NCBI RefSeq assembly: GCF_038007285.1
Contig: NZ_JBBOWX010000001.1
Span: 1,691,501-1,755,500, forward strand
DNA from: Sporosarcina sp. FSL K6-3457
GTDB taxonomy: Bacteria > Bacillota > Bacilli > Bacillales_A > Planococcaceae
Direction of reading: 5' to 3'
Length of the DNA stretch: 64,000 bases
A program made the position numbers and the translations under genes. The notes beneath the pieces were generated by a model. That model had not been told where the DNA came from. It saw nothing but the letters and a program-made list of their open reading frames with translations, and searched no databases. Positions 47,850 through 57,355 of the stretch are shown piece by piece (positions within the stretch are counted from its first letter, which is position 1; each line of letters opens with the position of its first letter).

Positions 47850-49892
47850 TTATTGCTCCAAGCAGATAGTCGTGGTGATTTAAAAAAGCTATTATCCGTT
47901 GAATCGGGCGGTATTATTTTTACGACGATGCAGAAGTTTGCGCCTGAAGAAGGATTCAAGCATACGTACGCACTCACGACACGTCGCAACGTCATTGTTA
48001 TGGCGGATGAAGCACACCGAACGCAATATGGATTCCAAGCACAAGTGTTAAAAACAAAGGAAGATGTTCTCACTAAATATGGCTATGCCAAATACATGCG
48101 TGACGCATTACCAAACGCCTCTTTTGTCGGTTTTACAGGTACGCCAGTTGAATCATCTGACAAAAATACGCCTGCCGTCTTCGGGAATTATATCGACATT
48201 TACGACATGACACAGGCAGTAGAAGATGGTACAACGGTGAAGATTTATTATGAAAGCCGAATTATTAAGCTCGATTTACCAGCGGGATTGGATATCGATG
48301 CCGAATACGATGAAATAACTGAATTCCAAGAACAAACTGACCGTGAACGTTTGAAGTCGAAGTGGTCACGTCTCGAAGCGCTTGCCGGGTCTGAGCAACG
48401 TGTGAAGCAAATGGCAAAAGATATCGTCAATCATTATGAAACACGGCAGGAAGCTATGTTTGGCAAAGCAATGATTGTTGTCATGAGTCGCCGCATTGCC
48501 ATTGAACTTTATTCGGAAATCGTCAACATACGCCCTGATTGGCATTCGGATGATGACGATAGAGGTATCATTAAAATTGTTATGACAGGCAGATCCAGTG
48601 ATCCAGAGCATTGGCAGCCATTCATCGGCAATAAAAAACGACGTGATCAATTGGCGCGACGCATGAAGGAGGTTAACGATGAACTGAAACTCGTCCTTGT
48701 CCGTGATATGTGGCTGACAGGATTTGATGTTCCTTCAATGAGTACGATGTATATTGACAAGCCCATGCGCGGGCATAACTTGATGCTGGTAATTGCCCGG
48801 GTCAACCGGGTATTTAAGGACAAGCCAGGTGGGTTGATTGTCGACTATATTGGCATTGCCGATAGCTTGAAAGAGGCGTTGAAGCAGTATACCGCTAGTG
48901 ATCGCGGCAATATGGGCATTGATACGTCGCTTGCGGTAGATATTATGCTGGAGAAATTCGAGATTGTTCAGGACATGCTGTACAAGCATAGTTACGATGA
49001 TTTTCATTCCGATAAACCATCTGCGCGCATGAAAGCCATTACGCAAACAATGGATTTTGTCATCGGACTTGGTGAAGAAGAAAAGAAACGATTTATGCAA
49101 GTGGTTATGGAATTAGCAAAGGCATTTGCACTGTGTGCAACCGAGTCAGAAGCACAAGAGTTGAATGCCGAAATCGGATTTTTCAAAGCAGTGAAAGCTG
49201 GTATCGTAAAACTGATTCCTGTGGAAGGAGCGAAAAAGACCTCTTCGCAAATCGACGCACAGCTAAACCAACTCATTTCAAAATCCGTTATTTCCGATGA
49301 AGTCATTGATATTTACACCTCACTAGGCATCGAAAATCCCGACATTTCGATTCTGTCCGATGAGTTTTTAGAAGAAGTACGAGCATTACCATAGAAGAAT
49401 TTTGCAGTTGAGCTATTAAATCGCTTACTACAAGGCAAAGTGAAAAACGTGCAACGAACAAACTTAGTGAAAGCGTAAAAATTCACGGCTATGTTGAACA
49501 ATGCTATCAATAAATAAAATAAACGTGCTATTGAAACCTCCAAAGTCATCGAAGAACTAATCGCACTTGCCAAGGAAATGAATGATTCCTATAAAGCAGG
49601 CGAAGCATCAGGGTTAATCAAAGAAGAAGTTGCCTTCTATGATGCCTTGGCCTCACATGATACGGCTGAACAAGTATTGGGTGACGACATTTTGAAAGTG
49701 ATTGCGCACGAGTTGACGAAGGCGATCAAAGAGAATATGAGCATCGACTGGAATTTGCGCGATTCAGCGAGAGCCAAGATGAGGATTACAGTTCGGAGGC
49801 TGTTGAAGAAGTATGGCTATCCCCCCGAGTTGCAGAAGTTGACGGTGGAGACTGTGGTGAAACAGGCTGAGTTGATGGCTGGTAATTTATGA
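47850..49892 (+). pseudogene. hsdR: Type I restriction endonuclease subunit R, decapitated and with stops (hsdR 3' copy 1)
   Basis: The frame begins abruptly with [14 protein letters not shown], in the middle of the HsdR motor. Helicase motif II is [11 protein letters not shown], then [10 protein letters not shown], and later [19 protein letters not shown] and [11 protein letters not shown]. The N-terminal nuclease and Walker A are missing. The C-terminal part has three in-frame stops: TAG at 49392, TAA at 49476 and TAA at 49515. At the matching places copy 3 reads GAG, CAA and TAC, so these are point mutations. No hsdM or hsdS is in the window. GC content is clearly higher than in the flanking genes. 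Confidence 0.92.
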
Positions 49893-49981
49893 TATCGAAT
49901 AGGAATTTATTTGTTCGCTTATTGAAGAAGGAAGATGGAAAGTAAATGGTGAATTATAACTTTAAAGATGAGGATGATTAG

Positions 49982-52900
49982 ATGGCAGAAGTGAAAATTC
50001 CATTATACCTAAAAGATATTATTGCTTATGTGGACGGTAAGAATCAAACGAATAAATTGGGGTTGTTGGCAAGTGTAACTGTCACCGCCTTAATGATAGC
50101 GAATCCAAGTGTGGGAGCAACTGCGTCCGCTGCATACACTTTATTAGGCTCAAGTGTTTCATCTCAAATAAAGAAAATATTAGATATGCTAGATAGTAAG
50201 AATAAAGAGGATCTGGCCATAGAAGTATTTGAAAGGTGCACGTTTACTGAAATCTTGTTGTCTAGGCTAGCTGTTAAACAAACTATAGAAAAGAATTTAA
50301 ACGGTAAAGACATGCTGTTTGCACAATGGAAACTTTCTAGAACATTCGAAGAAGAAGAAAAGAAAGAAATCAGCCGATTAGATGAAGAAAGAGAAAATAA
50401 ATTTGTCCAAACTTATTTGGACAAAGGTTCATTTAGCAAAGACAACTATTGGGATGAATTACTTGAAGCTATACTCAAAGTAATAGATATATCTACGGAT
50501 GAAATAATTAATTTCAAAAAACAGATGATAGAAGATATATCTCATAATTATAGGGCATTTAATAATCAAGTAGCCTATGAATCTCAACTATTCAATAACT
50601 ATGTTCGCAGTATTGCGAATTATGATGGCGGAGATGTAATTGAAAGGCTTAACGAGTTGATTGAGTTCATGGGTTCTTATGGACACTTGTATAAGACCAT
50701 TGATGAAGTTGAACAGTGGTTGAAAGTAAGTACTGATCCATCGATCGGCTTGAATTTTTTTAACTATGAAGAAAAAGACTTTGAAAAACAGTTTATCCAG
50801 CAGTTAGCGAATGAGGTTATATATCTGAAGGGGAAGACTCGAGAAGAAGTAGTCTATTACACTCTTTTTATTCTTAAAAAACAAGAAGAAAATAGAGAAC
50901 AAGACACATATATAATTGATACAAAGGAAAATTGGGATGCGCTTAAAGGAAAATGTAAGGATAAAATTCTGATTCCCAATTTTAATACTTCGGTCGTAGA
51001 TATAATACCGAATAATACTAATATTATTATTTATAGTGATGAAGATTATCTTGGTAATAAGCAGCCAATTGAATTAAACAAGAGAATTCTAAGTAATATG
51101 AGTGAAATGCTACAAAATGAGATAAAGGATCTGGCACTAGTTAATAGAATTGTCGATAAATCTAATGGTCTCTATACGACATTTAAGAGAATGGTGTTTA
51201 AAGGTAAGTCAGGCTATCCAAAATGGGAGGAACATACTGATCGTTCATTCATCCCTGCATTGTTAATTGGGAGTTGGACAGAATCAGAGACATTAGCGGA
51301 TAGGGAAATACTAAGTAAATTAGCTCATTCTTCATATGAGGAATATTTACAGTCAATCAGCAAAATGGTTGGAGGAGAAGATCCTTTTCTTATAACGTAC
51401 AAAAATAATCGGGATAAATCTTATAAGCTTGCAAATGTAGAAGAAGCGTGGGAAATAATTTACCCTCTTCTAACGCCAGAAGTAATTACCACCATTAAAG
51501 ATGTAATAGTCGAGGTGTTGACGGACGTGGCTCCAATGTATCAATTACCGGTAGAAGAACACTACAGAGGAACGATTCTGGACAAGGGGCCGAAATACTC
51601 TGAGAACATGAAAAAAGGCTTGATAAGCTCACTAATCATGTTAGCTAATATGGATGGTAAAGATAACAATATAAACATTAGATCAACACAACAATGGGTA
51701 GATGGGGTAGTTTTAGAAGTACTCGGTAAAATTGATTCGCGAGAAAAATGGTTTGCTATTTCTGAATACATGCCAATGATTGCAGAGGCCTCACCCGATG
51801 TAACACTTACTGTACTGGAGAGAGAAGTAATCCTCTCTGATTCTCCTTTTTGGCAACTCTTTGAGCAAAATGGTGACGGCTTCTGGGGACGAAACTATTA
51901 CACACACATCTTATGGGCGTTGGAAAAATTACTATGCCTAGAAGAAACTGCTCTACGTGTAGTAAAAGTGTTAGCTAAACTTGCAGAAAGAGAAGTTGAT
52001 TATCCCATTAGTAACAGTCCGATGTCGACGTTACATCATGCTTTGTGTGCCTGGTTACATGATATCAATATTTCTATAGATGAAAAGATACAGCTAACAG
52101 ACTTTTTGGTTAAGCGTAACAAAATTGGTTGGGAGCTACTGGTGTTGCTATTGCCAGACAGAACGCCTGGACGGACAATGATGAGTATGATGAAACCTCA
52201 CTATCGGCAATATAAAATGAATTACAAATTAACACAAAGAAAAGAAATTATCGACACCTACAAAGCTTATAGCAAGATTGCTATACGAGAAGCAAAGGTT
52301 GACCTATACAGATGGGGCATTCTTTTTGATAAGTTCTTTTTCTTTGAATTAGGGTTAGCTGATGATGTGATAGTTGGAGTAACTACAGCAATCGAGCAGT
52401 GCAGTTCAGATGAAGCAAAATATGAGTTTAAAGAAAAAGTTCGTGAAATATTGTATCGTCACCGTTTCCATTGTAAATCCCATTGGGCAGTCAGAGAGGA
52501 ACATCTATTACGAATAGAACAAGAAGTGTATGACACCATTAAGATCGAAAATAAACTCTATAATTACCTACATTTATTCACAATAGATAAACCAATTCCC
52601 ATACACCCTGAACCTTATCAGGAGAAGAAATATGATTATAACAAAGAGAGAGAAAATCTAAGGGAAATACGACGCGATTCTCTCGGAGAGATACAAAAAG
52701 ATCCTGACTTAAAGATTATGGATCTGTTATTGATGCTAAACGAGAATCATCAATTTGGGAGAAGAGCGATTGGCGAGATTGTAGCAAGTGATTTTCATGG
52801 ATATACGACCAATTCATCATTTATAGCTGAATTGTTAGCGGAGGAACAAACAGTGGTTCTTCTTGCTTATGTTGGAAAGATTTATGAAGAAAAAGGCATT

Positions 52901-53947
52901 CAAGTTATTCTTAATGTGCTAGAAAAAGTAGAGGATAATTTAGAACTACAAGTTGCATTGTTGAAAATAGTAGAAATAGATGAAGTGTTAGTATCGCTAG
53001 TAGATAGTTTTGGACCATTGGTTGTTAAGAGATATTGGGAGACCCTTCCTCCTTATATAGAGGTAAAGGAGGAAACTGTTCGACAAGATGTTTGGAATAA
53101 CTTATTGGAGACCAAAAACTATCCTGCAGCGGTTATCATGCTTGACCATAACTATTTTCGGGATATTCCAAAGCATATCGAATTATTAACAAAAATGCTA
53201 AATGATCCAGGAGACAATGATATTCATCGTGAACAATATCACATACGTAGAGCGTTTCAACATATTTATGAGGTGGACAATTTAATTGCAGAAGAACGTG
53301 TACTTGTACGCCAATTAGAGTGGGCATATTTCCAACTATTAATGGATGAAATAACTCCAAGATATCTAACACATGATTTAAAGACGGACCCTAACTTAAT
53401 GTCAGAATTAATTCGTTATGTCTTTAAATCATCAGATGAATCAGTTGAACCTAGGGAATTGACAGAAAACGAAACTAACATAGCAAAACAAGCATTCAGT
53501 ATATTATTTGAGTTAAAGTTTTGTCCTTGTGTAGATGAAGAAGGTAGTATTTCTGTAGAACAATTAACGGCATGGACGAAGCAATATTTAGAACTCGTCG
53601 ATAATAATAAGCAATCCATTATTGGTCAGCAAAAATTAGGAGAGTGCTTTTCTCAATCACCGAATGGAAAAGACGGATTTTTTCCTCATGAAGCGGTACG
53701 AGAAGTATTTGAGAACCACTATTCTGATGAAATCAAACGTGGTTTCGTAATCGGGATAAATAACAATCGTGGAGTCTACACAATTACGAATGGAGAAGTA
53801 GAAAAAAAACTTTCCGCGCAATATGAAATGTACGCTAAGGCAGTTAGACTTGAATATCCTCTCATGGCAGGAGCACTAAAGGAAATAGCAGATGATTATA
53901 TGAGGCAGTCTAGGGCCGATAGAGAGAGGGCTTCTCATGATCTTTAG
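49982..53947 (+). CDS. Giant (1321 aa) helical protein paired with a kinase; candidate defence sensor/effector
   Basis: No recognised family. Residues about 25-57 form a Gly/Ala-rich hydrophobic stretch (LLASVTVTALMIANPSVGAT and onward) that could insert into a membrane. A charged coiled segment EEEEKKEISRLDEERENKF lies near 120-140. Around 285-370 the pattern GKTREEVVYY, ENWDAL, ILIPNF and NIIIYSDED looks like a degenerate alpha/beta NTPase-type domain, but I see no Walker A motif. From about 400 to the end it is helical and repeat-like, as in the C-terminal sensor parts of STAND/Avs proteins. GAGGATG precedes the ATG. The stop overlaps the kinase start by 11 bp. It begins 90 bp after hsdR copy 1. 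Confidence 0.8.
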   Translation: MAEVKIPLYLKDIIAYVDGKNQTNKLGLLASVTVTALMIANPSVGATASAAYTLLGSSVSSQIKKILDMLDSKNKEDLAIEVFERCTFTEILLSRLAVKQTIEKNLNGKDMLFAQWKLSRTFEEEEKKEISRLDEERENKFVQTYLDKGSFSKDNYWDELLEAILKVIDISTDEIINFKKQMIEDISHNYRAFNNQVAYESQLFNNYVRSIANYDGGDVIERLNELIEFMGSYGHLYKTIDEVEQWLKVSTDPSIGLNFFNYEEKDFEKQFIQQLANEVIYLKGKTREEVVYYTLFILKKQEENREQDTYIIDTKENWDALKGKCKDKILIPNFNTSVVDIIPNNTNIIIYSDEDYLGNKQPIELNKRILSNMSEMLQNEIKDLALVNRIVDKSNGLYTTFKRMVFKGKSGYPKWEEHTDRSFIPALLIGSWTESETLADREILSKLAHSSYEEYLQSISKMVGGEDPFLITYKNNRDKSYKLANVEEAWEIIYPLLTPEVITTIKDVIVEVLTDVAPMYQLPVEEHYRGTILDKGPKYSENMKKGLISSLIMLANMDGKDNNINIRSTQQWVDGVVLEVLGKIDSREKWFAISEYMPMIAEASPDVTLTVLEREVILSDSPFWQLFEQNGDGFWGRNYYTHILWALEKLLCLEETALRVVKVLAKLAEREVDYPISNSPMSTLHHALCAWLHDINISIDEKIQLTDFLVKRNKIGWELLVLLLPDRTPGRTMMSMMKPHYRQYKMNYKLTQRKEIIDTYKAYSKIAIREAKVDLYRWGILFDKFFFFELGLADDVIVGVTTAIEQCSSDEAKYEFKEKVREILYRHRFHCKSHWAVREEHLLRIEQEVYDTIKIENKLYNYLHLFTIDKPIPIHPEPYQEKKYDYNKERENLREIRRDSLGEIQKDPDLKIMDLLLMLNENHQFGRRAIGEIVASDFHGYTTNSSFIAELLAEEQTVVLLAYVGKIYEEKGIQVILNVLEKVEDNLELQVALLKIVEIDEVLVSLVDSFGPLVVKRYWETLPPYIEVKEETVRQDVWNNLLETKNYPAAVIMLDHNYFRDIPKHIELLTKMLNDPGDNDIHREQYHIRRAFQHIYEVDNLIAEERVLVRQLEWAYFQLLMDEITPRYLTHDLKTDPNLMSELIRYVFKSSDESVEPRELTENETNIAKQAFSILFELKFCPCVDEEGSISVEQLTAWTKQYLELVDNNKQSIIGQQKLGECFSQSPNGKDGFFPHEAVREVFENHYSDEIKRGFVIGINNNRGVYTITNGEVEKKLSAQYEMYAKAVRLEYPLMAGALKEIADDYMRQSRADRERASHDL

Positions 53948-55223
53948 AGGAGAAAAGTTAAAATTTAAAAGAGGTGACAGGTTAGGTAAAGGTGGGAACG
54001 GTATTGTGCATGAAATTATTTGTCTGCCACCATCTGCCAACCGATTAGTAGCAAAATTCCTCATATATTCTAATAATAATTATAAGAAAAAATATGCACG
54101 GTTTAAACAAGAAGTTCAGACTGTCCAACGACTTAGTAAGAGCTATGATGGATTATTGCCAATTATCGACTGCTATTTACCTGAGCAGACTCCAAATAGA
54201 GAAGAAACTGCTTGGTTTGTTATGCCACTTGCAACACAATTAAAAAATCATATTTTTGGTCATCATTTAAATATAAAGGAAAAAATGAATATGGCCAAGG
54301 ATATAGGACGAATTCTCAGCCATATTCACAGAAAGGGTTATTCCCACCGAGATATAAAATTAGATAACTTACTAGTGTATAGAGAGAATATTGTCTTAAG
54401 TGACTTTGGACTAGTAAGTCATCAGGATTATGACCGACTAACAGGGTCGAAAGAGAGAGTAGGGCCTTGGAATACAATTGCTCCAGAGATGAAAAGAGAG
54501 CCACATAAGATAAAAGACGCTCGTCCAGCCGATGTCTATTCGTTTGCGAAACTTATATGGATTATCTTAACTGAAGATGAAGATTGCTTTGAAGGACAAT
54601 ACTCTAAAGAAAAAGTCTTTGGTTTAAAATGCGATATGTTTAATGTCGCATCCATTGAGTGTATTGAGAGGTTATTAATGCAATCAACGAATGATGATCC
54701 AGGAATGAGACCACCGATTGACAGAGCTTTGGATTTCATCTATCAGTGGGAGAAAGTGATAATAGATGAAAACTTGTTGAAGAAAGAGAAACAAATCGTT
54801 GCTGCTGAAACCATTAGGAGGACGTTAACACCAAAAAAATCAACGTTCACAGAGTTTAATGCAATCTTCGATATTTTGGGGAAAATTATTGAATGCCATA
54901 CAATAAAGAGTCAGCAGTTTGAAAAACTATTACCTAAGACGTGTCAACTATCAAGAGTATCCGGTTGTATAGAGTTAAGTGACGATAGGAACTCCTATAT
55001 TTTAAAACCAAAGGAAATAACAATGGAAACTGGAAGCGATATGGATATATATTATGTTTTAGAGCTTCAAGATATTACGGACCAAGAAGTCGCGATGATT
55101 GAAGATGAAGTATTAAGGTCAGAAGAAGTTACACTGCTTGATATGTTAGTACCTACAATGGAATTTCCGGTTTCCAAAATTGTCCTACATGGTGAAAAAG
55201 ATGTGATTTTTGAGAGTTACTAA
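53937..55223 (+). CDS. Serine/threonine protein kinase with a C-terminal extension
   Basis: A 428-aa protein. The kinase domain (about 12-285) has a glycine loop LGKGGNGIV near 16, the Lys in VAKFL, the catalytic loop HRDIKLDN near 137-144, the metal motif DFG near 156, and an APE-like APEMKRE after the activation segment (TGSKERVGPWNTI). All residues needed for activity are present. The remaining 140 residues have no recognised domain and no membrane helix, unlike PrkC-type PASTA kinases. It is translationally coupled to the giant protein upstream, and a terminator follows, so the pair forms one two-gene unit. Confidence 0.9.
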   Translation: MIFRGEKLKFKRGDRLGKGGNGIVHEIICLPPSANRLVAKFLIYSNNNYKKKYARFKQEVQTVQRLSKSYDGLLPIIDCYLPEQTPNREETAWFVMPLATQLKNHIFGHHLNIKEKMNMAKDIGRILSHIHRKGYSHRDIKLDNLLVYRENIVLSDFGLVSHQDYDRLTGSKERVGPWNTIAPEMKREPHKIKDARPADVYSFAKLIWIILTEDEDCFEGQYSKEKVFGLKCDMFNVASIECIERLLMQSTNDDPGMRPPIDRALDFIYQWEKVIIDENLLKKEKQIVAAETIRRTLTPKKSTFTEFNAIFDILGKIIECHTIKSQQFEKLLPKTCQLSRVSGCIELSDDRNSYILKPKEITMETGSDMDIYYVLELQDITDQEVAMIEDEVLRSEEVTLLDMLVPTMEFPVSKIVLHGEKDVIFESY

Positions 55224-55289
55224 GTAATGGCAGTTAGAAAGCAATTGTTCTTCTACTAATGGGGTGTTAGTTCTATTAGCTGATATACG

Positions 55290-55318
55290 AAAGGACCCGA
55301 AAAAGGTCCTTTTTATTT
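55290..55318 (+). terminator. Terminator of the giant protein-kinase unit
   Basis: Stem AAAGGACC/GGTCCTTT with a 7-nt loop and TTTTATTTT. The other bases between 55224 and 55598 show a weak palindrome GCGAGCAATCATATAATTGTTCGC near 55515 and nothing else recognisable. Confidence 0.8.
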
Positions 55319-55598
55319 TGACATACGGTATAAAAGTGTTATACATTAAACCATTGCTACTATGATTACAACTGCTTGGCTTACGACTGTTTACAAACGT
55401 TAATCCTTTTTGGTTATAAAAGTAGTTCCTGCCTTTGGCTCTTCAGCTCAAGCTATTCTCGCTGGGGTTTCCGCCTTTCGCTCCAATCAACGAAAAAAGA
55501 ACCTCATAATCGCGAGCAATCATATAATTGTTCGCTTTTTCGATAGATCATTATGAAATTTATCCATATAAATTTAAAATGGATTTGGAGGGATAACT

Positions 55599-56822
55599 GT
55601 GGGAAATAGTGTATATCTTGATTTGCTAAATCCGGATTTATTCAATATTTTTGAAGGGGAAATTACATTTTCTAATGAAATAGAAAGTAGTTCTTCTATT
55701 GGAAACATATCAATGTGCAATTCACTATATCCACAGATAATACTAACTTTATCTAGTCCTTTAATCATAAAGGCAGATGACGAAAATTTCTTTGATTATT
55801 ATATTCAAACTTCCGAAGATCATATCCTAAATGAGGTTGCTTCCGAATGGGGCTATTATGAAGAAGAGAAGAGTATTGTTCACCCTACAATCTATCTTGA
55901 TAATATTGAAACGCCTGGTACAGAGGTGGATAAAGTTATTATATTCATTATGAATTGTAGCCATATCGGATTAACATTTTTAGAGCAATGCGATTATAAT
56001 TTTTCGCATAAAGATTGGATAATACATTTGAAATTCAGACCTGATAAAAAAACTGAATCATTTTATGATGATTTGAGAAAAAATAGGGGGTATGAAATTA
56101 CTCATGTAGGTACTATTTCAAGTAAAGAAAAAAAAGTTTTTTGTTCTAATGAAATCACAGATGTTGTCGTACAACTAGAATGGTATTTATCTTTTTTTAG
56201 TGCCCAAAATGTATTTATCCCTATACTTATTGGACTTAAAGATGATAATAAAGTGTGGGAGAATTACCGTACTAAAAATAGAGATGTTAAACATTTCCAG
56301 GATTCCCATAGCTGTTTTCCTTATCATGCAACAGAGGACTTTAACCTTTTATTCTCAAAAGTTGCTACGAAATTAGAAGAGGAAATTTGGAGTGATGTTT
56401 TAAAAGTTGTGCTGAATTGGTACCTTGAAATAAAAAGTACTGGTATGTATGAAAATAAGATAATTTCTACACAAATAGCATTAGAACAACTAGCTTGGAA
56501 TTACCTTGTTAATCAAGAACAAATTTTAGATAAAGAAGCGTATAAAAGATTACGAGCATCTGATATACTCAGGCTTTTCTGTTATCAATTAAATATCCCT
56601 AATGTGTTTGTTGAAAACCCTAGACCTGCATTGATAAATAAATATAATAATGATAGTGTTCATATGTTTGTTGATTTTAGAAATAATCTTGTCCATCCAG
56701 AGAAAAAAAGTGATTTTAATAATACAAATGTCAATAATATTTTTTACGCTTACAAACAAGGTCTATACTTTTTGGAGCGAGCGATTACAATTATTTGTGG
56801 TTATAAAGGAAAGTACAGGTAG
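55599..56822 (+). CDS. Uncharacterised protein with C-terminal HEPN-type RNxxxH motif
   Basis: A 407-aa protein from GTG behind TTTGGAGGGA. The N-terminal half is beta-rich (YLDLLNPDLFNIFEGEITFS, YPQIILTLSSPL), the C-terminal part helical. Near residue 365 it reads MFVDFRNNLVHPEKK, a clear RNxxxH with the usual following proline. Another helix, YKQGLYFLERAITIICGY, ends the protein. This arrangement resembles ApeA-like and other HEPN anti-phage RNases, but the exact family is not recognised. It has its own transcription signals and lies before hsdR 3' copy 2. Confidence 0.65.
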   Translation: MGNSVYLDLLNPDLFNIFEGEITFSNEIESSSSIGNISMCNSLYPQIILTLSSPLIIKADDENFFDYYIQTSEDHILNEVASEWGYYEEEKSIVHPTIYLDNIETPGTEVDKVIIFIMNCSHIGLTFLEQCDYNFSHKDWIIHLKFRPDKKTESFYDDLRKNRGYEITHVGTISSKEKKVFCSNEITDVVVQLEWYLSFFSAQNVFIPILIGLKDDNKVWENYRTKNRDVKHFQDSHSCFPYHATEDFNLLFSKVATKLEEEIWSDVLKVVLNWYLEIKSTGMYENKIISTQIALEQLAWNYLVNQEQILDKEAYKRLRASDILRLFCYQLNIPNVFVENPRPALINKYNNDSVHMFVDFRNNLVHPEKKSDFNNTNVNNIFYAYKQGLYFLERAITIICGYKGKYR

Positions 56823-56981
56823 GTGAATCAAATTCATAACCCAATGCCCTTACGGCTCAAGGGGTTTCAAGCATAAAATGCATCCGCCAGGAGCGGAAAT
56901 CAATCCTATTCGGATTTTAGGGCTAATTGTTTTATTATGAAATTGTCCTACGCAGCAGAAGTAAAGCGAAAAAACTGTAGT

Positions 56982-57220
56982 GGATAATGATGAAAGCAAT
57001 CGCGCATGAGCTAATAAAAGCGATCAAAGAGAATATGAGTATCGACTGGAATTTGCGCGATTCTGCGAGAGCCAAGATGAGGATCACAGTTCGAAGGTTG
57101 CTGAAGAAGTACGGCTATCCACCCGATTTGCAGAAGTTGGCGGGATGGAGGTTTAGGATAGTATAATAAGATGGATTTAAGGCCCTGGTGTTCAGAAATG
57201 GATGCTAGGTTTTTTTGTGT
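56982..57220 (+). pseudogene. hsdR: Third partial copy of the hsdR 3' end (copy 2 in order)
   Basis: About 150 bp match the last codons of hsdR: the frame IAHELIKAIKENMSIDWNLR, DSARAKMRITVRRLLKKYGY and PPDLQKLAG is preserved, while the upstream part is absent and the final codons are disrupted. Beyond the stop it also shares a downstream flank (AAGGCCCTGGTGTTCAGAAA) with copy 3. It separates the kinase/HEPN genes from the Avs-like gene. The rest of the 56823-57355 gap contains nothing else I recognise. Confidence 0.85.
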
Positions 57221-57355
57221 TGGGAATAATAGATTAATGGTTTTGAATTATTGGTATAAAAAGTATGGATTATGATAGGATTGAATTAGAAGTGTGCGTT
57301 ATTTTAAAAGAATTGTTGAGACAGTGAAAAGTAATAAAATATGGAGGGGGATGCA

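Noticed and set aside
55440..55560. Possible small mobile element in the gap after the kinase
   Set aside because: Only a weak palindrome near 55515. No matching second copy or target duplication was found in the window.
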